DNA of 64,000 nucleotides from DAHUXN01 sp963729815 (GCA_963729815.1 CAVSPU010000003.1:186001-250000); one strand, 5' to 3'; positions 50,854 through 60,339 are shown, counted from the first letter of the stretch. Notes: generated from the letters alone by a model not told the origin. Program-made: numbers and translations.

Positions 50854-53247
50854 TTGCCTCAATCTCTAGCTGTTCGTCCGTGCGCCACTCTCGACGTCAT
50901 CCGCGAAGCACTCGGCGAGCTCGCCGCACGTGATCGCGCCGGAGAAGTTCTCACCGCCGTGCAGCACATCCCCGCCCGCGAAGCGCAGTACGCGGCAATA
51001 CCATCTTGGATCGCCTCGGAGTTGGCTGCGGTCTACCACGCCAAAGGCGTCACGCAACTTTACACGCACCAGGCCGGAGCCATTGAGCACGTCCACGCGG
51101 GCAACAACGTCGTCGTTGTTACGCCTACAGCCTCTGGCAAGACGCTCTGCTACAACTTGCCCGTCCTGAATTCAATCCTCGAAAATGCTGACACTCGCGC
51201 CCTATACCTCTTCCCCACCAAAGCTCTCGCTCAGGATCAACTGGCCGAACTGCACGATCTCGCCACGCGCCTCGACGATCGCTTCGGTGTTTTCACTTAC
51301 GACGGCGACACGCCCGGCGATGCACGCAAGGCCATTCGCGAGCGCGGCCACATCGTCCTCACGAATCCCGACATGCTCCACACCGGCATTCTTCCGCACC
51401 ATACCAAGTGGATGCGTCTCTTTGAAAACCTCCGCTACATCGTGCTTGATGAGCTTCACACGTACCGCGGCGTTTTCGGCAGCCATCTCGCCAACGTTCT
51501 TCGCCGCCTGCGCCGTATCGCGCGCTTTTACGGCTCAAAACCCATCTTCATTTGCTCTTCCGCGACCATCGCGAATCCTGGAGAGCTTGCTTCGCGCCTC
51601 ATCGAGGACAGCGTCGAAGTCGTCGACGAGAACGGCGCGCCCTCCGCCGAAAAAGTATTCGTCTTTTACAATCCACCCGTCGTCAATCGCAACCTCGGCA
51701 TTCGCCGCAGCTACTTGAACGAGGCCACTCGCGTCGCCAAGGAATTGCTCGCCCGCAATCTCCAGACCATTGTTTTCGCCAATAGCCGCCTGCACACGGA
51801 AGTCATGCTCACATACCTGCGCCAGTCCTTTCCAGCCACGCCCGGCCGTTCCGAACCCGTTCGCGGCTATCGAGGCGGTTATTTGCCCGGCGCACGCCGC
51901 GATATCGAACGCGGTCTGCGCGACGGAAAAATTCGCGGCGTCGTTTCGACGAACGCACTCGAATTTGGCATCGACATCGGTTCGCTCGACGCCACGGTCC
52001 TCGCCGGCTATCCAGGATCCATCGCCTCCACGTGGCAGCGCGCCGGCCGCGCCGGCCGCCGCAGCGGAACATCGTGCGCCGTAATGGTCGCTTCCTCTTC
52101 TCCCCTCGACCAGTTCATCGTGCAGCATCCCGAATATTTCTTCGGCCGTTCGCCCGAGCACGCCTACATTCAACCCAACAATCTCGAGATCCTTGTGAAT
52201 CATTTGAAGTGCGCCGCGTTCGAGTTGCCTCTCGATCCAGCCGAGCATTTTGGCGACGTCGATCTTGCGGCGCTCTGCGAGCGCCTTGCCGAAGCCGGCT
52301 TTCTCCACAAGAGCGGCGGAAACTGGCACTGGGTTCAGGAAGCGTATCCCGCCGACGCCGTCAGTCTGCGCTCCGTCACATCTGACAATTTTGTCATCAT
52401 CGACATTACGGGCGATGAACGCGAGAACTCCGCTGGCCCGGAAGTCATCGGCGAAGTCGATTTTTCGAGCGCTCTCACCACCGTGCATCCCAAGGCCATC
52501 TACATCCACGAGGGCCAGCAATTTCACGTCGAGCGTCTCGACTTCGGCGAGCGCAAAGCCTACGTCAAACGCGTCAACGTTGACTACTTCACTGACGCGA
52601 TCCGCTACACTCAGGTTCGCGTCCTCGAAATCGCGGATTCGCATCCATCCGCCGGCCCATCCGAGCACGCCCACGGCGACGTTCTTGTTCGCTCGCAAGT
52701 CGTCGGCTTCAAGAAAATCAAATTCTTCACGAATGAAAACGTCGGCGCCGGCAAACTCGAATTGCCAGAAAACGAAATACACACCACCGCATTTTGGATC
52801 ACGCTTCGCCGCGAACTCATCGCGTCGCTTTCCTTCTCCATTTCCGACCGCCAGGGCGGTATGTTCGGCCTGCTCCACGCCCTTGAATCCGTCGCCACTC
52901 TGCTCCTCATGTGCGACCGGCGCGATCTTGGCGCCGCCATTGGCGAGCGCCCGCCAAATCCCGGAATCGATGCCGAATGGGAGCAAGTCTCCGAGACGGC
53001 TGTCGATCGCGCCGAAGCGAAGGAATTCTTCGAGCCGAATCTTTATCTTTACGACGCCTATCCCGGCGGCATCGGCTTCAGCGAGCCGCTCTATCGTGCT
53101 TCGAGTCTTCTTCTCCAGCGCACGTACGAACTGATCTCTGCGTGTCCATGCGAAAAGGGGTGTCCCTCGTGCGTCGGTCCGGTTGGCGAGCGCCACGAGC
53201 ATGCGAAAGAAGCGGCGCTCGAAATCCTTCGACGGCTGAACGGTTAG
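50854..53247 (+). CDS. mrfA: DEAD/DEAH helicase MrfA (YprA-like) with DUF1998
   Basis: A 797-residue superfamily 2 helicase. N-terminal YTHQAGAIEHVHAGNN (Q-motif region), Walker A TPTASGKT near 93, DExH box LDELHTYRG near 200, motif III CSSATIANP, helicase C-domain with STNALEFGIDIGSLD and QRAGRAGRRSG. The C-terminal DUF1998 region ends with four cysteines (CPCEKGCPSCVGP), a metal-binding site. In B. subtilis MrfA acts with the exonuclease MrfB in UvrA-independent repair of mitomycin-type lesions. The TTG at 50854 follows AAGGAG at good spacing. The stop is 7 bases before mrfB. Confidence 0.92.
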   Translation: MPQSLAVRPCATLDVIREALGELAARDRAGEVLTAVQHIPAREAQYAAIPSWIASELAAVYHAKGVTQLYTHQAGAIEHVHAGNNVVVVTPTASGKTLCYNLPVLNSILENADTRALYLFPTKALAQDQLAELHDLATRLDDRFGVFTYDGDTPGDARKAIRERGHIVLTNPDMLHTGILPHHTKWMRLFENLRYIVLDELHTYRGVFGSHLANVLRRLRRIARFYGSKPIFICSSATIANPGELASRLIEDSVEVVDENGAPSAEKVFVFYNPPVVNRNLGIRRSYLNEATRVAKELLARNLQTIVFANSRLHTEVMLTYLRQSFPATPGRSEPVRGYRGGYLPGARRDIERGLRDGKIRGVVSTNALEFGIDIGSLDATVLAGYPGSIASTWQRAGRAGRRSGTSCAVMVASSSPLDQFIVQHPEYFFGRSPEHAYIQPNNLEILVNHLKCAAFELPLDPAEHFGDVDLAALCERLAEAGFLHKSGGNWHWVQEAYPADAVSLRSVTSDNFVIIDITGDERENSAGPEVIGEVDFSSALTTVHPKAIYIHEGQQFHVERLDFGERKAYVKRVNVDYFTDAIRYTQVRVLEIADSHPSAGPSEHAHGDVLVRSQVVGFKKIKFFTNENVGAGKLELPENEIHTTAFWITLRRELIASLSFSISDRQGGMFGLLHALESVATLLLMCDRRDLGAAIGERPPNPGIDAEWEQVSETAVDRAEAKEFFEPNLYLYDAYPGGIGFSEPLYRASSLLLQRTYELISACPCEKGCPSCVGPVGERHEHAKEAALEILRRLNG

Positions 53248-53254
53248 GATCGAA

Positions 53255-54553
53255 TTGGCCACCACGCACAAAGACAAATTCGCAAGCCTGAAAGCCCTCC
53301 GCCCTGCGCCCCGGCGTGGGCTTGCGCCGGCCGTAGATGATTGCGTCCGCACTACGGAACCGTCCGACAGCCTTGCTCTTCTTCTCGGCGCCACGCCCCA
53401 ACGCAATCGCTTTGGTGAGCACTTGTCCATCCGCCGCTGGTATTCCGAGCCGTGCGCCTTGGAACCGGATCTCGATTCACTCCGGTTGCTCGCGCCAACC
53501 GCTCCTCCCGATGCTGTTGACGCTCAGCGCTGGCTTTTCCTCGACACGGAAACGACTGGACTTTCCGGCGGATCGGGCACGTACGCGTTCCTCGTCGGCA
53601 TCGCCTGGTGGGACGATGCCGGTCTCGAAGTCGAGCAATTCTTCATGCGTGACCACTGCGAGGAACATTCCGTTCTGCTCGAGTTGCGTGAGCGAATGAT
53701 CGAGCGTCCGATCCTCGTCACGTTCAACGGCAAGTCCTTCGACTGGCCTCTTCTCGAGACCCGTTTCCGCATGACGCGCTCCATCGCGCCGCATCCGCCT
53801 CTCGTCCATCTCGATCTTCTTCATCCCGCGCGCCAGCTTTGGCGGCTACGGGTTGGAAACGCGCGGCTCTCGCAGCTCGAAGAACACGTTCTCGGCTGTC
53901 GGCGCAACGGCGACATCATGTCGGAACTGATTCCTCAGATTTATTTCGATTTTCTGCGTGGTGGCGCTGCCGAGCCGCTCGTTCCCGTGATCCTGCACAA
54001 TCAGATGGACCTTCGTGGGCTCGCCGCGCTGACTCGAAAGACCTTTTCCCTGCTGGCTTCGCCGGAATCCGAAGGATCGGACGCGTTTGAGCTTTATGGC
54101 GTCTCTCGCATCATCAGCCGCCGTGGCGACCGCACTCGTGCCCGCGAGCTTTTCGGCCGCACCCTCCACGCGGGCTTGCCGGCTGGACTTGAGAGCGCGG
54201 CGCGCTGCCAGCTTGCTCGCCTGGCCAAGCTCGATCGCGACTATCCTGCCGCTACATTACTATGGGAGGAATTGCGCCGCGAGAAGGGCGTGGGAATTCT
54301 GGAAACGGCGGAAGCCTGCATTGAGTTGGCGATTCACTTCGAGCATCGTGCTCGCGATCCTCTCCGCGCCGCGGAGATCATGCGCGAAGCCCTTGCACAA
54401 CTTACAGCTGGAGCAAGAGAAAACGGGCCCGGGGCTGCTCGTTGTCGCAGGCTTCGCATTCGCGTCGAGCATCGCCTTGAACGCCTCGCTCGAAAGTGCC
54501 TTCAGTCCAAAGCGGATTTCGTGGCGTCAGCGCGTCCCGCGCGTATGGATTGA
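53255..54553 (+). CDS. mrfB: MrfB-like RNase H-fold exonuclease (YprB)
   Basis: A 432-residue protein with a DEDDh-type exonuclease domain: FLDTETTGLSGGSGTYAFLVG near residue 94 (Exo I), TFNGKSFDWPLLETRF (Exo II), and later HNQMDLRGLAAL (Exo III). A TPR-like helical C-terminus (about 290-420) follows. It is the partner of the helicase encoded 7 bases upstream, reproducing the mrfA-mrfB pair. TTG start with AGGAT upstream. Its last 27 bases overlap the convergent metallopeptidase gene. Confidence 0.88.
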   Translation: MATTHKDKFASLKALRPAPRRGLAPAVDDCVRTTEPSDSLALLLGATPQRNRFGEHLSIRRWYSEPCALEPDLDSLRLLAPTAPPDAVDAQRWLFLDTETTGLSGGSGTYAFLVGIAWWDDAGLEVEQFFMRDHCEEHSVLLELRERMIERPILVTFNGKSFDWPLLETRFRMTRSIAPHPPLVHLDLLHPARQLWRLRVGNARLSQLEEHVLGCRRNGDIMSELIPQIYFDFLRGGAAEPLVPVILHNQMDLRGLAALTRKTFSLLASPESEGSDAFELYGVSRIISRRGDRTRARELFGRTLHAGLPAGLESAARCQLARLAKLDRDYPAATLLWEELRREKGVGILETAEACIELAIHFEHRARDPLRAAEIMREALAQLTAGARENGPGAARCRRLRIRVEHRLERLARKCLQSKADFVASARPARMD

Positions 54554-55900
54554 ATGCTCCTCGGCGGCGCGGGTCCCGGAGCTGGCTTGCGCCACCTCTG
54601 CTGGCCAGCCAAGCTGTTGAGCGATTCGCTCAGCGACAGACCGATCCGCACCCTCAACGCTCAGACATTCGTCCTGCACGCACCGGAGAAACACATCGCC
54701 AGCCGCCATGAGTTCAGTCCCCTCCCTATCCGGTTTCTGTATCGCATGCTTCTTTTCCAGTGCGTTGCGATAGGCGCCGAAAAAAGGCGCCGTATCCTTC
54801 TCGCTGTCGATCGCAAGCAGCACGACAAGGATCGCCTGCTTCGTGTCCTTATTCTCAAAAAGGGCATAGCGATCGCCGTGCCACATGGGCGCAAACTTTC
54901 TCGCGTCGCCCGGGCCGATAAACTGCTTCAGCACTTCGCCGAGTGCGAATTCGCCAACCACATTTTCGTCCAGGCGGTCATACCCCTCCGGCATCGCCGT
55001 CTTCAAATGAGGCAGCGTCACCTCGCGCGGCTTCACGTTCTGGAAATACAGCTCCGGGTGAAGAATCTGCTGCGTTGAGACTGGTGGGTTCTCGAACACT
55101 TTCTTGAAGTCGGGCCACCCGGAATTCGATTTCAACACGGCCTGGCTGAATTCTGCGCCTTGCAAATACGGGAAAAGCAATTCGTCCCGGATAAACGCCG
55201 GCGCTTTCGCAAGATTTGGGTCTGTATCCATTTCACCCGCGATGCCAGACTCTATGAACGGCGCGATGTCCGGAATCTCACGCACGCTGCTGTGCAAATC
55301 GCTCAGCGTGTAATCCATCATCGAAGCCACCGCTGAACCTTCGACGACCGCCTCGCGCGCCAACGACGCATCGTCGTTCGCTTCGGCTGCCTTTTGCCAC
55401 TTCTTCAAGTGAAAATACTCATCGTCGAGCGCGTGCGTCAGTTCGTGCGCCATCACCGGCTTTTGCTCCACGGGATCGATCCAATCCGCGATGTAGAATT
55501 CCTTCTTGTCGGGGTCATATAAGCCGGCAACTTGGTCCGTCAGCAAGTCCAACAGGAAGGAATCGAGGGGAAAATCTTTGGGAATCAAACCAAACGCCTC
55601 CAGAGTGCGCTGGTCTGCGTAGCGTTTCTTCGCCGATTCATCTTTCTTGTCTTCCGCGACCAGGTATTCCCGTATTTCAGCCTTTGTGCGCATGCTTTTC
55701 TTGATTGGTGTCTTGACGGGCAGCGCCAGGATCTTGCTCATCACTTGCAGCACTTGATCAGCCGCCGCGAAAAAATCCCCATTCGTTTGAGCTTCGGAAT
55801 TCGCGGCCGGCTTGCCCGCCGGCAACGCACTCTGTGCCGCCGCGACACCCGCTGCCAAACATACACAGGCCAATAAACCCACCAAGCTCCGGATACGCAT
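54527..55900 (-). CDS. Exported HExxH metallopeptidase-like protein
   Basis: A 457-residue exported protein. Signal peptide MRIRSLVGLLACVCLAAGVAAAQ, then a domain with the gluzincin-like motif VMAHELTHALDDEYF near residue 150 and, 50-odd residues later, AREAVVEGSAVA, where Glu could be the third zinc ligand. AGLYDPDKKEFYIADWID precedes the motif. The family is widespread in exported form, but its substrates are unknown. The ATG at 55900 follows GAGGTG. Confidence 0.8.
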   Translation of the reverse strand: MRIRSLVGLLACVCLAAGVAAAQSALPAGKPAANSEAQTNGDFFAAADQVLQVMSKILALPVKTPIKKSMRTKAEIREYLVAEDKKDESAKKRYADQRTLEAFGLIPKDFPLDSFLLDLLTDQVAGLYDPDKKEFYIADWIDPVEQKPVMAHELTHALDDEYFHLKKWQKAAEANDDASLAREAVVEGSAVASMMDYTLSDLHSSVREIPDIAPFIESGIAGEMDTDPNLAKAPAFIRDELLFPYLQGAEFSQAVLKSNSGWPDFKKVFENPPVSTQQILHPELYFQNVKPREVTLPHLKTAMPEGYDRLDENVVGEFALGEVLKQFIGPGDARKFAPMWHGDRYALFENKDTKQAILVVLLAIDSEKDTAPFFGAYRNALEKKHAIQKPDREGTELMAAGDVFLRCVQDECLSVEGADRSVAERIAQQLGWPAEVAQASSGTRAAEEHSIHTRGTR

Positions 55901-56092
55901 GACACCTCGCCCCCGATAGGATGTTACAAGGGGCTTAACCGTTTCCTCCGGGTCGCGATGAGATTTGTACGCTGCTGCCGTCTGTTGAGATGCGCGGTCA
56001 GCGGCCCCTGAGAATCCGGCGTTGGCGCGGCGGCAACGCCGGTCCATCCAGTGTATCCGGCAAATCGCGGGCGCAATCCTTGTTCCGATTTC

Positions 56093-56119
56093 TTAACACG
56101 TTGATGACTCTGTTATAAT
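56093..56119 (+). promoter_or_regulatory. Sigma-70 type promoter
   Basis: TTAACA (56093-56098) and a perfect TATAAT (56114-56119) separated by 15 bases, 40 bases before the ATG of the XRE/S24-like gene. The spacer is shorter than the optimal 17. Confidence 0.5.
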
Positions 56120-56158
56120 CGCGCGGCTTTGCCACCCTATGCGCGGGGTCCCATCGAG

Positions 56159-56899
56159 ATGTTTCCTGGAAATTGCCTTCGTCAAGTGAGAGAGCGCCTC
56201 GGCTTGACTTACCGCGACGTTGAACATGCCAGTTATCAACTCGCCGATCGCCACGGCCGTCCGGAGTTCATCGTCCACATCAGCCGGCTGGCCGATTTCG
56301 AAAATGCAGGCGCCGTTCCAAGCCTTCACAAACTCTACAGCCTCTGCGCAATTTATCACCTTGATCCTGAAGAGGTCTGCAAGTGGTACGACGTTCCGCT
56401 GAGCGACGCCTTTACGAGCTGCGTTTCTCCTGTCGCCCCGCGGACTCACCTCGCCGCATCTCCCCGCGCCGTTCGGCTACCGATTCGTTTCGATCCAGCC
56501 TTTGACCCACGCCGGACAACTTACTTGACACGCATGGTCGAAAGTTGGGGCCGCTTCGAAGCTGCGCTCCTGGCCAATGCCAATGGGTACAATTACGGGT
56601 ACATCGGACGGGATGATCACTGGATGGAGCCTCTCCTTCGCCCCGGCGCGCTGGTTCTCATCGACACGAATCGTCAGAAAATCGTGTCCGGGGGCTGGCG
56701 GAACGAGGCAGATCGCCCCATATACCTGATTGATGCGCGCACCGCTTACCGCTGCTGCTGGTGCTTACTCGAGAGAAATCGCCTCGTCTTGCAGCCTCAT
56801 CCTCTTTCGTCATGTGCGCCGGAAAGTTATCGGTTTCCCGATGATGCCGATGTCGTGGGGCAGGTCGTGGGCGTTTCGATGCGCCTCATCTCCGGCTAG
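56159..56899 (+). CDS. XRE-type HTH protein with inactive S24-like domain
   Basis: A 246-residue protein. The N-terminal Cro/C1-like helix-turn-helix is LRQVRERLGLTYRDVEHASYQLA. The C-terminal part resembles the LexA/CI S24 fold (RDDHWMEPLLRPGALVLID), but the nucleophile Ser is replaced by Trp (HWMEP) and no matching Lys is evident, so self-cleavage is unlikely. It could be a transcriptional repressor that senses a signal without proteolysis. The ATG at 56159 lies 40 bases after a TATAAT. The 3' end overlaps the convergent gene by 14 bases. Confidence 0.75.
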   Translation: MFPGNCLRQVRERLGLTYRDVEHASYQLADRHGRPEFIVHISRLADFENAGAVPSLHKLYSLCAIYHLDPEEVCKWYDVPLSDAFTSCVSPVAPRTHLAASPRAVRLPIRFDPAFDPRRTTYLTRMVESWGRFEAALLANANGYNYGYIGRDDHWMEPLLRPGALVLIDTNRQKIVSGGWRNEADRPIYLIDARTAYRCCWCLLERNRLVLQPHPLSSCAPESYRFPDDADVVGQVVGVSMRLISG

Positions 56900-57401
56900 A
56901 GTGTTCTTCCGTGATCAGTCCCAGCAAGACGCTCAGATTCGAGCAAAACAGATCTCGTAAGTAATTTGGCACTCCTGTCGGAATCAACAGACGATAAAAT
57001 TCATGTTCCTGCCAGCGCGCCGCGATCTCCTTTGGCGCTTCTCCAAACCCTTCCAAGCACTTCCGAAGTTCGTCCGCCTGATGCTCCAGGGGAGTCTCCA
57101 AGATCTTCTCGAAAAGTTCCTCATGGCACAGCCCGAGCGCCTGATTGACCGACGCTTCGGAATAGATTCTCTCCAATCCCTCGTGCCGGTAGCGACCTGT
57201 GGCGAAATCGCGCAGCGTCGCCACGTGCAAAAGACGGGGAAGGTCTCCCCAAATGCTCGCCAGTGTGGTCGAAGCGAAATCTTCAACCACGCGCCGGCTC
57301 TGTTGGAATTCGTCCAGCACTAGCGCACTCAACCTTGTTCTGTGTTCAGAACATTCCGCCGTTTTTGCGCGGCTACTGACCACCTCCCGCCATAAGCGCA
57401 C
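56886..57401 (-). CDS. Hypothetical protein, probably cytoplasmic
   Basis: A 171-residue protein with amphipathic helices (RHEGLERIYSEASVNQALGLCHEELFEKILETPLE in part), no signal peptide and no recognised motif. The codon choice and even composition look like a real gene. The start is uncertain: a GTG at 57401 is the longest, and several internal GTG/TTG codons could serve. It is divergent from the exported-peptide gene at 57419, with only 17 bases between. Confidence 0.55.
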   Translation of the reverse strand: MRLWREVVSSRAKTAECSEHRTRLSALVLDEFQQSRRVVEDFASTTLASIWGDLPRLLHVATLRDFATGRYRHEGLERIYSEASVNQALGLCHEELFEKILETPLEHQADELRKCLEGFGEAPKEIAARWQEHEFYRLLIPTGVPNYLRDLFCSNLSVLLGLITEEHSSRR

Positions 57402-57418
57402 TCAGGAGGTGGTTCATC

Positions 57419-57589
57419 ATGAAACTTGCAGCAGCTTTGTTTTTCGTCTGTGTGTTGCTTCTCGCGATAGTAGTCCCCGTAACTTCTGGCGTCAATCCGC
57501 AACCAGCTCGCGCTGTAACACATCCGGCCATCTGGGCTGATGGTGGCACACCCGTCCCGCCCACCCTGCCGAATTCCTTGGCTGCATGA
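57419..57589 (+). CDS. Very small exported peptide
   Basis: A 56-residue reading frame with a textbook AGGAGGT ribosome binding site seven bases before the ATG. The first 23 residues form a signal peptide (MKLAAALFFVCVLLLAIVVP), and the remainder is about 30 residues rich in Pro, Ala and Thr (NPQPARAVTHP, GGTPVPPTLP), ending SLAA. No homologue recognised. Too short to be found by most gene callers. A secreted or membrane-retained peptide is plausible. Confidence 0.55.
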   Translation: MKLAAALFFVCVLLLAIVVPVTSGVNPQPARAVTHPAIWADGGTPVPPTLPNSLAA

Positions 57590-57665
57590 TTTGACCTGAG
57601 CGCGCCGGGATGCCTCTTGGTAGACGTTACCGACATCGAACTGGTATATTGTCATCCTGGCGCGC

Positions 57666-58448
57666 ATGGGTCTTTCACTTTTCGCATCGATTCACTGGGC
57701 CGTCAGTGCTGCGGTCGAAGCAGGGCTCTTCGGTCTGGCGCTCCGTCGCGGTCTTTTTCGCCGCCTTCCATTCTTCACCATCTACCTCGGTTTGTTGCTT
57801 GCCAATGAAGCCGTCTGTTGGTTGACGTATCGCCTGACTGGAATCACTTCAGCGACCTCCGCCAACGTTTACTGGATCATGCAAGCGGTTTTGATCTCCG
57901 CTCGCGCGGTGGCCGTCTACGATATTTGCCGTGCGCTCTTGTCTCCCTACAAAGGCATTTGGAAGTTTTGCCGTCTATTCTTGATGACCTCGGGCGTCGC
58001 CCTCACGATCGCTGCGGCAGCTTCTACGGGTAACAATCCGCACCACGTTATCGTCGCCAAGATTTTCACCGCTGAGCGCGGATTGGAATTAATGATTCTC
58101 AGCATTTTAATTTTCGGTCTCATTTTTTGCCGATATTACGGCGTCGAGATTGATGGATACGTTGCGCTGCTGATGTTTGGACTTGGCTTTTACTCGGCCG
58201 TCGAGTTTGCCAACAATACGTTCCTGCGACTTCAGATTTCATGGCAGCGCTTCCCGCTCTGGGAAGATTTGCGTCTTGTATCCTTTAATATCGCCACTAT
58301 AATCTGGTTCGCGGCTTTGCTCAAACCGCTTCCCATCCAGCGGACGGCGCCTGTGCTCTTGGAGCCCGGCGAATATGAAACAATTGCTCCTCAGATGACC
58401 GCGAGACTTCACCAACTCAATTCGGCGTTGCTGGACATGTGGAAATGA
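57666..58448 (+). CDS. Polytopic membrane protein of unknown function
   Basis: A 260-residue protein with about seven hydrophobic helices (WAVSAAVEAGLFGLAL, FTIYLGLLLANEAVCWL, LTIAAAASTG, LMILSILIFGLIFC, and others) and a short soluble C-terminus. No family signature known to me. A TATATT -10-like hexamer lies near 57645. Its stop overlaps the start of the next gene (ATGA), so the two are coupled. Confidence 0.75.
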   Translation: MGLSLFASIHWAVSAAVEAGLFGLALRRGLFRRLPFFTIYLGLLLANEAVCWLTYRLTGITSATSANVYWIMQAVLISARAVAVYDICRALLSPYKGIWKFCRLFLMTSGVALTIAAAASTGNNPHHVIVAKIFTAERGLELMILSILIFGLIFCRYYGVEIDGYVALLMFGLGFYSAVEFANNTFLRLQISWQRFPLWEDLRLVSFNIATIIWFAALLKPLPIQRTAPVLLEPGEYETIAPQMTARLHQLNSALLDMWK

Positions 58449-58996
58449 CGCTGCTTGCCGCCATCCTCGCTTCTTTTGTGATTCTCGCGGCCCTCGTATG
58501 GCTGCTTTTCACTCCTCAAGCAGCGCAATCGACTCCCGCAATCGAAGCGCTCGAGATCGAGAAGCTTCTGCCGCTGCATTGCCGTCACTTCCCCCAGATT
58601 AGCCAGATCCTGCGCGATGAAGATCGCCAGTTCATGATTCGCAATGCCCCAAAGCACATGGAGAAACAATGGCGCAAGCAGCGCCGCGGAATTCTGCGCG
58701 GATACCTCCGTGGCTTGGCTCAGGATTTCGTTCGGCTCGAACGACTCGCGCGTCTCGCCACTGCTCTTTCGCCGGAGCTGAAAGAGACGCGCCAATGGGA
58801 GTGGCTGCGCCTCGGTGTGCAGTTCCGCTTTCTTTACCGCATGCTTGCCATTCGCATTGCTCTCGGCAGCGTCACGCCGGATGAGCTCGTCCGGCTCACA
58901 AACCTCATCACTGGGCTTGCCGGCGAATTGGAGAAACGCATGTCTCAGATTGCCGGTCTCCTGCCTTCTCGTCTCGGGCCAAACATGGGCAACTGA
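58445..58996 (+). CDS. Membrane-anchored helical protein
   Basis: A 183-residue protein with one N-terminal transmembrane helix (MTLLAAILASFVILAALVWLLF) and a soluble helical domain rich in Arg and Leu (KQWRKQRRGILRGYLRGLAQDFVRL). The ATG overlaps the upstream stop (ATGA). No function recognised; likely a partner of the membrane protein encoded just before it. Confidence 0.7.
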   Translation: MTLLAAILASFVILAALVWLLFTPQAAQSTPAIEALEIEKLLPLHCRHFPQISQILRDEDRQFMIRNAPKHMEKQWRKQRRGILRGYLRGLAQDFVRLERLARLATALSPELKETRQWEWLRLGVQFRFLYRMLAIRIALGSVTPDELVRLTNLITGLAGELEKRMSQIAGLLPSRLGPNMGN

Positions 58997-59107
58997 AAAG
59001 GAACCTCCCCGGCCGGTAAAATCGGAAACCTCTCTCGCCGCACATGTCAGCGTAACTCCTACGCTCTATCGCTCGACAATACGACCTGGCGCCCTTCTCT
59101 TCATCGC

Positions 59108-59113
59108 TATAAT
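59108..59113 (+). promoter_or_regulatory. -10 element TATAAT upstream of the HD-GYP regulator
   Basis: A perfect TATAAT, with the GAGGA ribosome binding site at 59122 and the TTG start at 59135 at fitting distances. The -35 region is poorly conserved. Confidence 0.5.
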
Positions 59114-59134
59114 GGCCACACGAGGAAATACGCG

Positions 59135-60214
59135 TTGGCCGGTGAAAAGATTCTCGTTTGCGACGACGAAGAAGCGATTCGCGAAGTTGTCTCCACGCTC
59201 CTGGAGGCTCAGGGTTATCGCTGCACGACTGTTCCTGACGGCATGCAGGCGATCCAGCAGGTCAATAAAGACTCGCACGATCTCGTGCTCAGTGACATCG
59301 TCATGCCTCAAATGGACGGCATGCGTTTGCTGCGCCAGGTCCGCGCCCACGATCTCGACGTTCCGGTCATCATGGTCACCGCGATGCACGACATTTCGAT
59401 TGCTCTCGAGGCGATTCGCGCCGGCGCCTACGATTACATCCTCAAGCCATTCGAAAAGGACCAGCTCTACCATAGCGTCAGCCGCGCGCTCGAACATCGC
59501 CGCCTCGTCCTCGAAAATCGCTCCTACCAGCACAACCTCGAGCAACTCGTCGCCGAGCGCACTCAGCAGCTCTCCATGACCTTACGTGACCTCGAGCAGT
59601 CGTATGACTACACGCTCGAGGCGCTCGGCGGCGCTCTCGACGCCAAAGACGCCGAGACCGAAGGCCATTGCCAGCGCGTTACCGCCATCACCATCCTGAT
59701 CGCCAAAATCATGAAGGTCGACCGCAACGAATTGCGCCAGATCGCCCGCGGCGCCTTTCTCCACGATATCGGCAAGATGGGCATTCCCGACCAGGTGCTT
59801 CGCAAACCCGGCCCTCTCACCGATGAGGAACGCCAGCTCATGAAGCGCCACTGCGAAATTGGCTACACCGTGCTCAGGAAAATTCCATTCTTGAAAGACC
59901 CCGCGCAAATCGTTCTCTCTCATCAGGAATGTTACGACGGCAGTGGTTACCCCAGCGGGTTGAAGGGCGAGGAAATCCCTTTGGGCGCAAGAATTTTCGC
60001 GGTTGCGGACACTCTCGACGCCATGACTTCCGATCGCCCTTATCGCAAGGCTCTGCCCTTGAGTGCCGCCCGCGCCGAAATAATCAAATTTTCCGGTACG
60101 CAGTTCGATCCTCGTGTCGTCGAGGCTTTCCTCTCCAAACCGGACGAGTACTGGGGCGAAGTTCGCAAGAACATCGGCGATCCCTTCAATTTCCTTCAAG
60201 CGGAAGAAAAATAA
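59135..60214 (+). CDS. Response regulator with HD-GYP phosphodiesterase domain
   Basis: A 359-residue two-part protein. The N-terminal receiver domain has LVCDDEEAIRE, phospho-Asp in LVLSDIVMPQMDG near 54 and Lys in ILKPFEK. After a coiled-coil linker comes an HD-GYP domain: EGHCQRVTAITI, AFLHDIGKMGIPD (HD pair), KRHCEIGY, and SHQECYDGSGYPSGLKG, the GYP signature. HD-GYP enzymes break down cyclic di-GMP. TTG start with a GAGGA site. Together with the three PilZ-type proteins it points to active cyclic di-GMP signalling. Confidence 0.95.
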   Translation: MAGEKILVCDDEEAIREVVSTLLEAQGYRCTTVPDGMQAIQQVNKDSHDLVLSDIVMPQMDGMRLLRQVRAHDLDVPVIMVTAMHDISIALEAIRAGAYDYILKPFEKDQLYHSVSRALEHRRLVLENRSYQHNLEQLVAERTQQLSMTLRDLEQSYDYTLEALGGALDAKDAETEGHCQRVTAITILIAKIMKVDRNELRQIARGAFLHDIGKMGIPDQVLRKPGPLTDEERQLMKRHCEIGYTVLRKIPFLKDPAQIVLSHQECYDGSGYPSGLKGEEIPLGARIFAVADTLDAMTSDRPYRKALPLSAARAEIIKFSGTQFDPRVVEAFLSKPDEYWGEVRKNIGDPFNFLQAEEK

Positions 60215-60339
60215 ATTCCGCGTCGCCCATGTCCTTATGAATGAGAAAAGCTCCTCCACTGCCGGCGAGCAAATTCAACGCGTGTTCTGGTATCATACAG
60301 CCCGGTTCAAGATGCATCCTAATTCCAAGGAGACGGCGC

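Noticed and set aside
51535..53430. Long open frame (631 codons) on the minus strand opposite mrfA
   Set aside because: It mirrors the codons of a well-conserved helicase, has no ribosome binding site and shows no domain. GC-rich codon bias on the sense strand creates such antisense frames.
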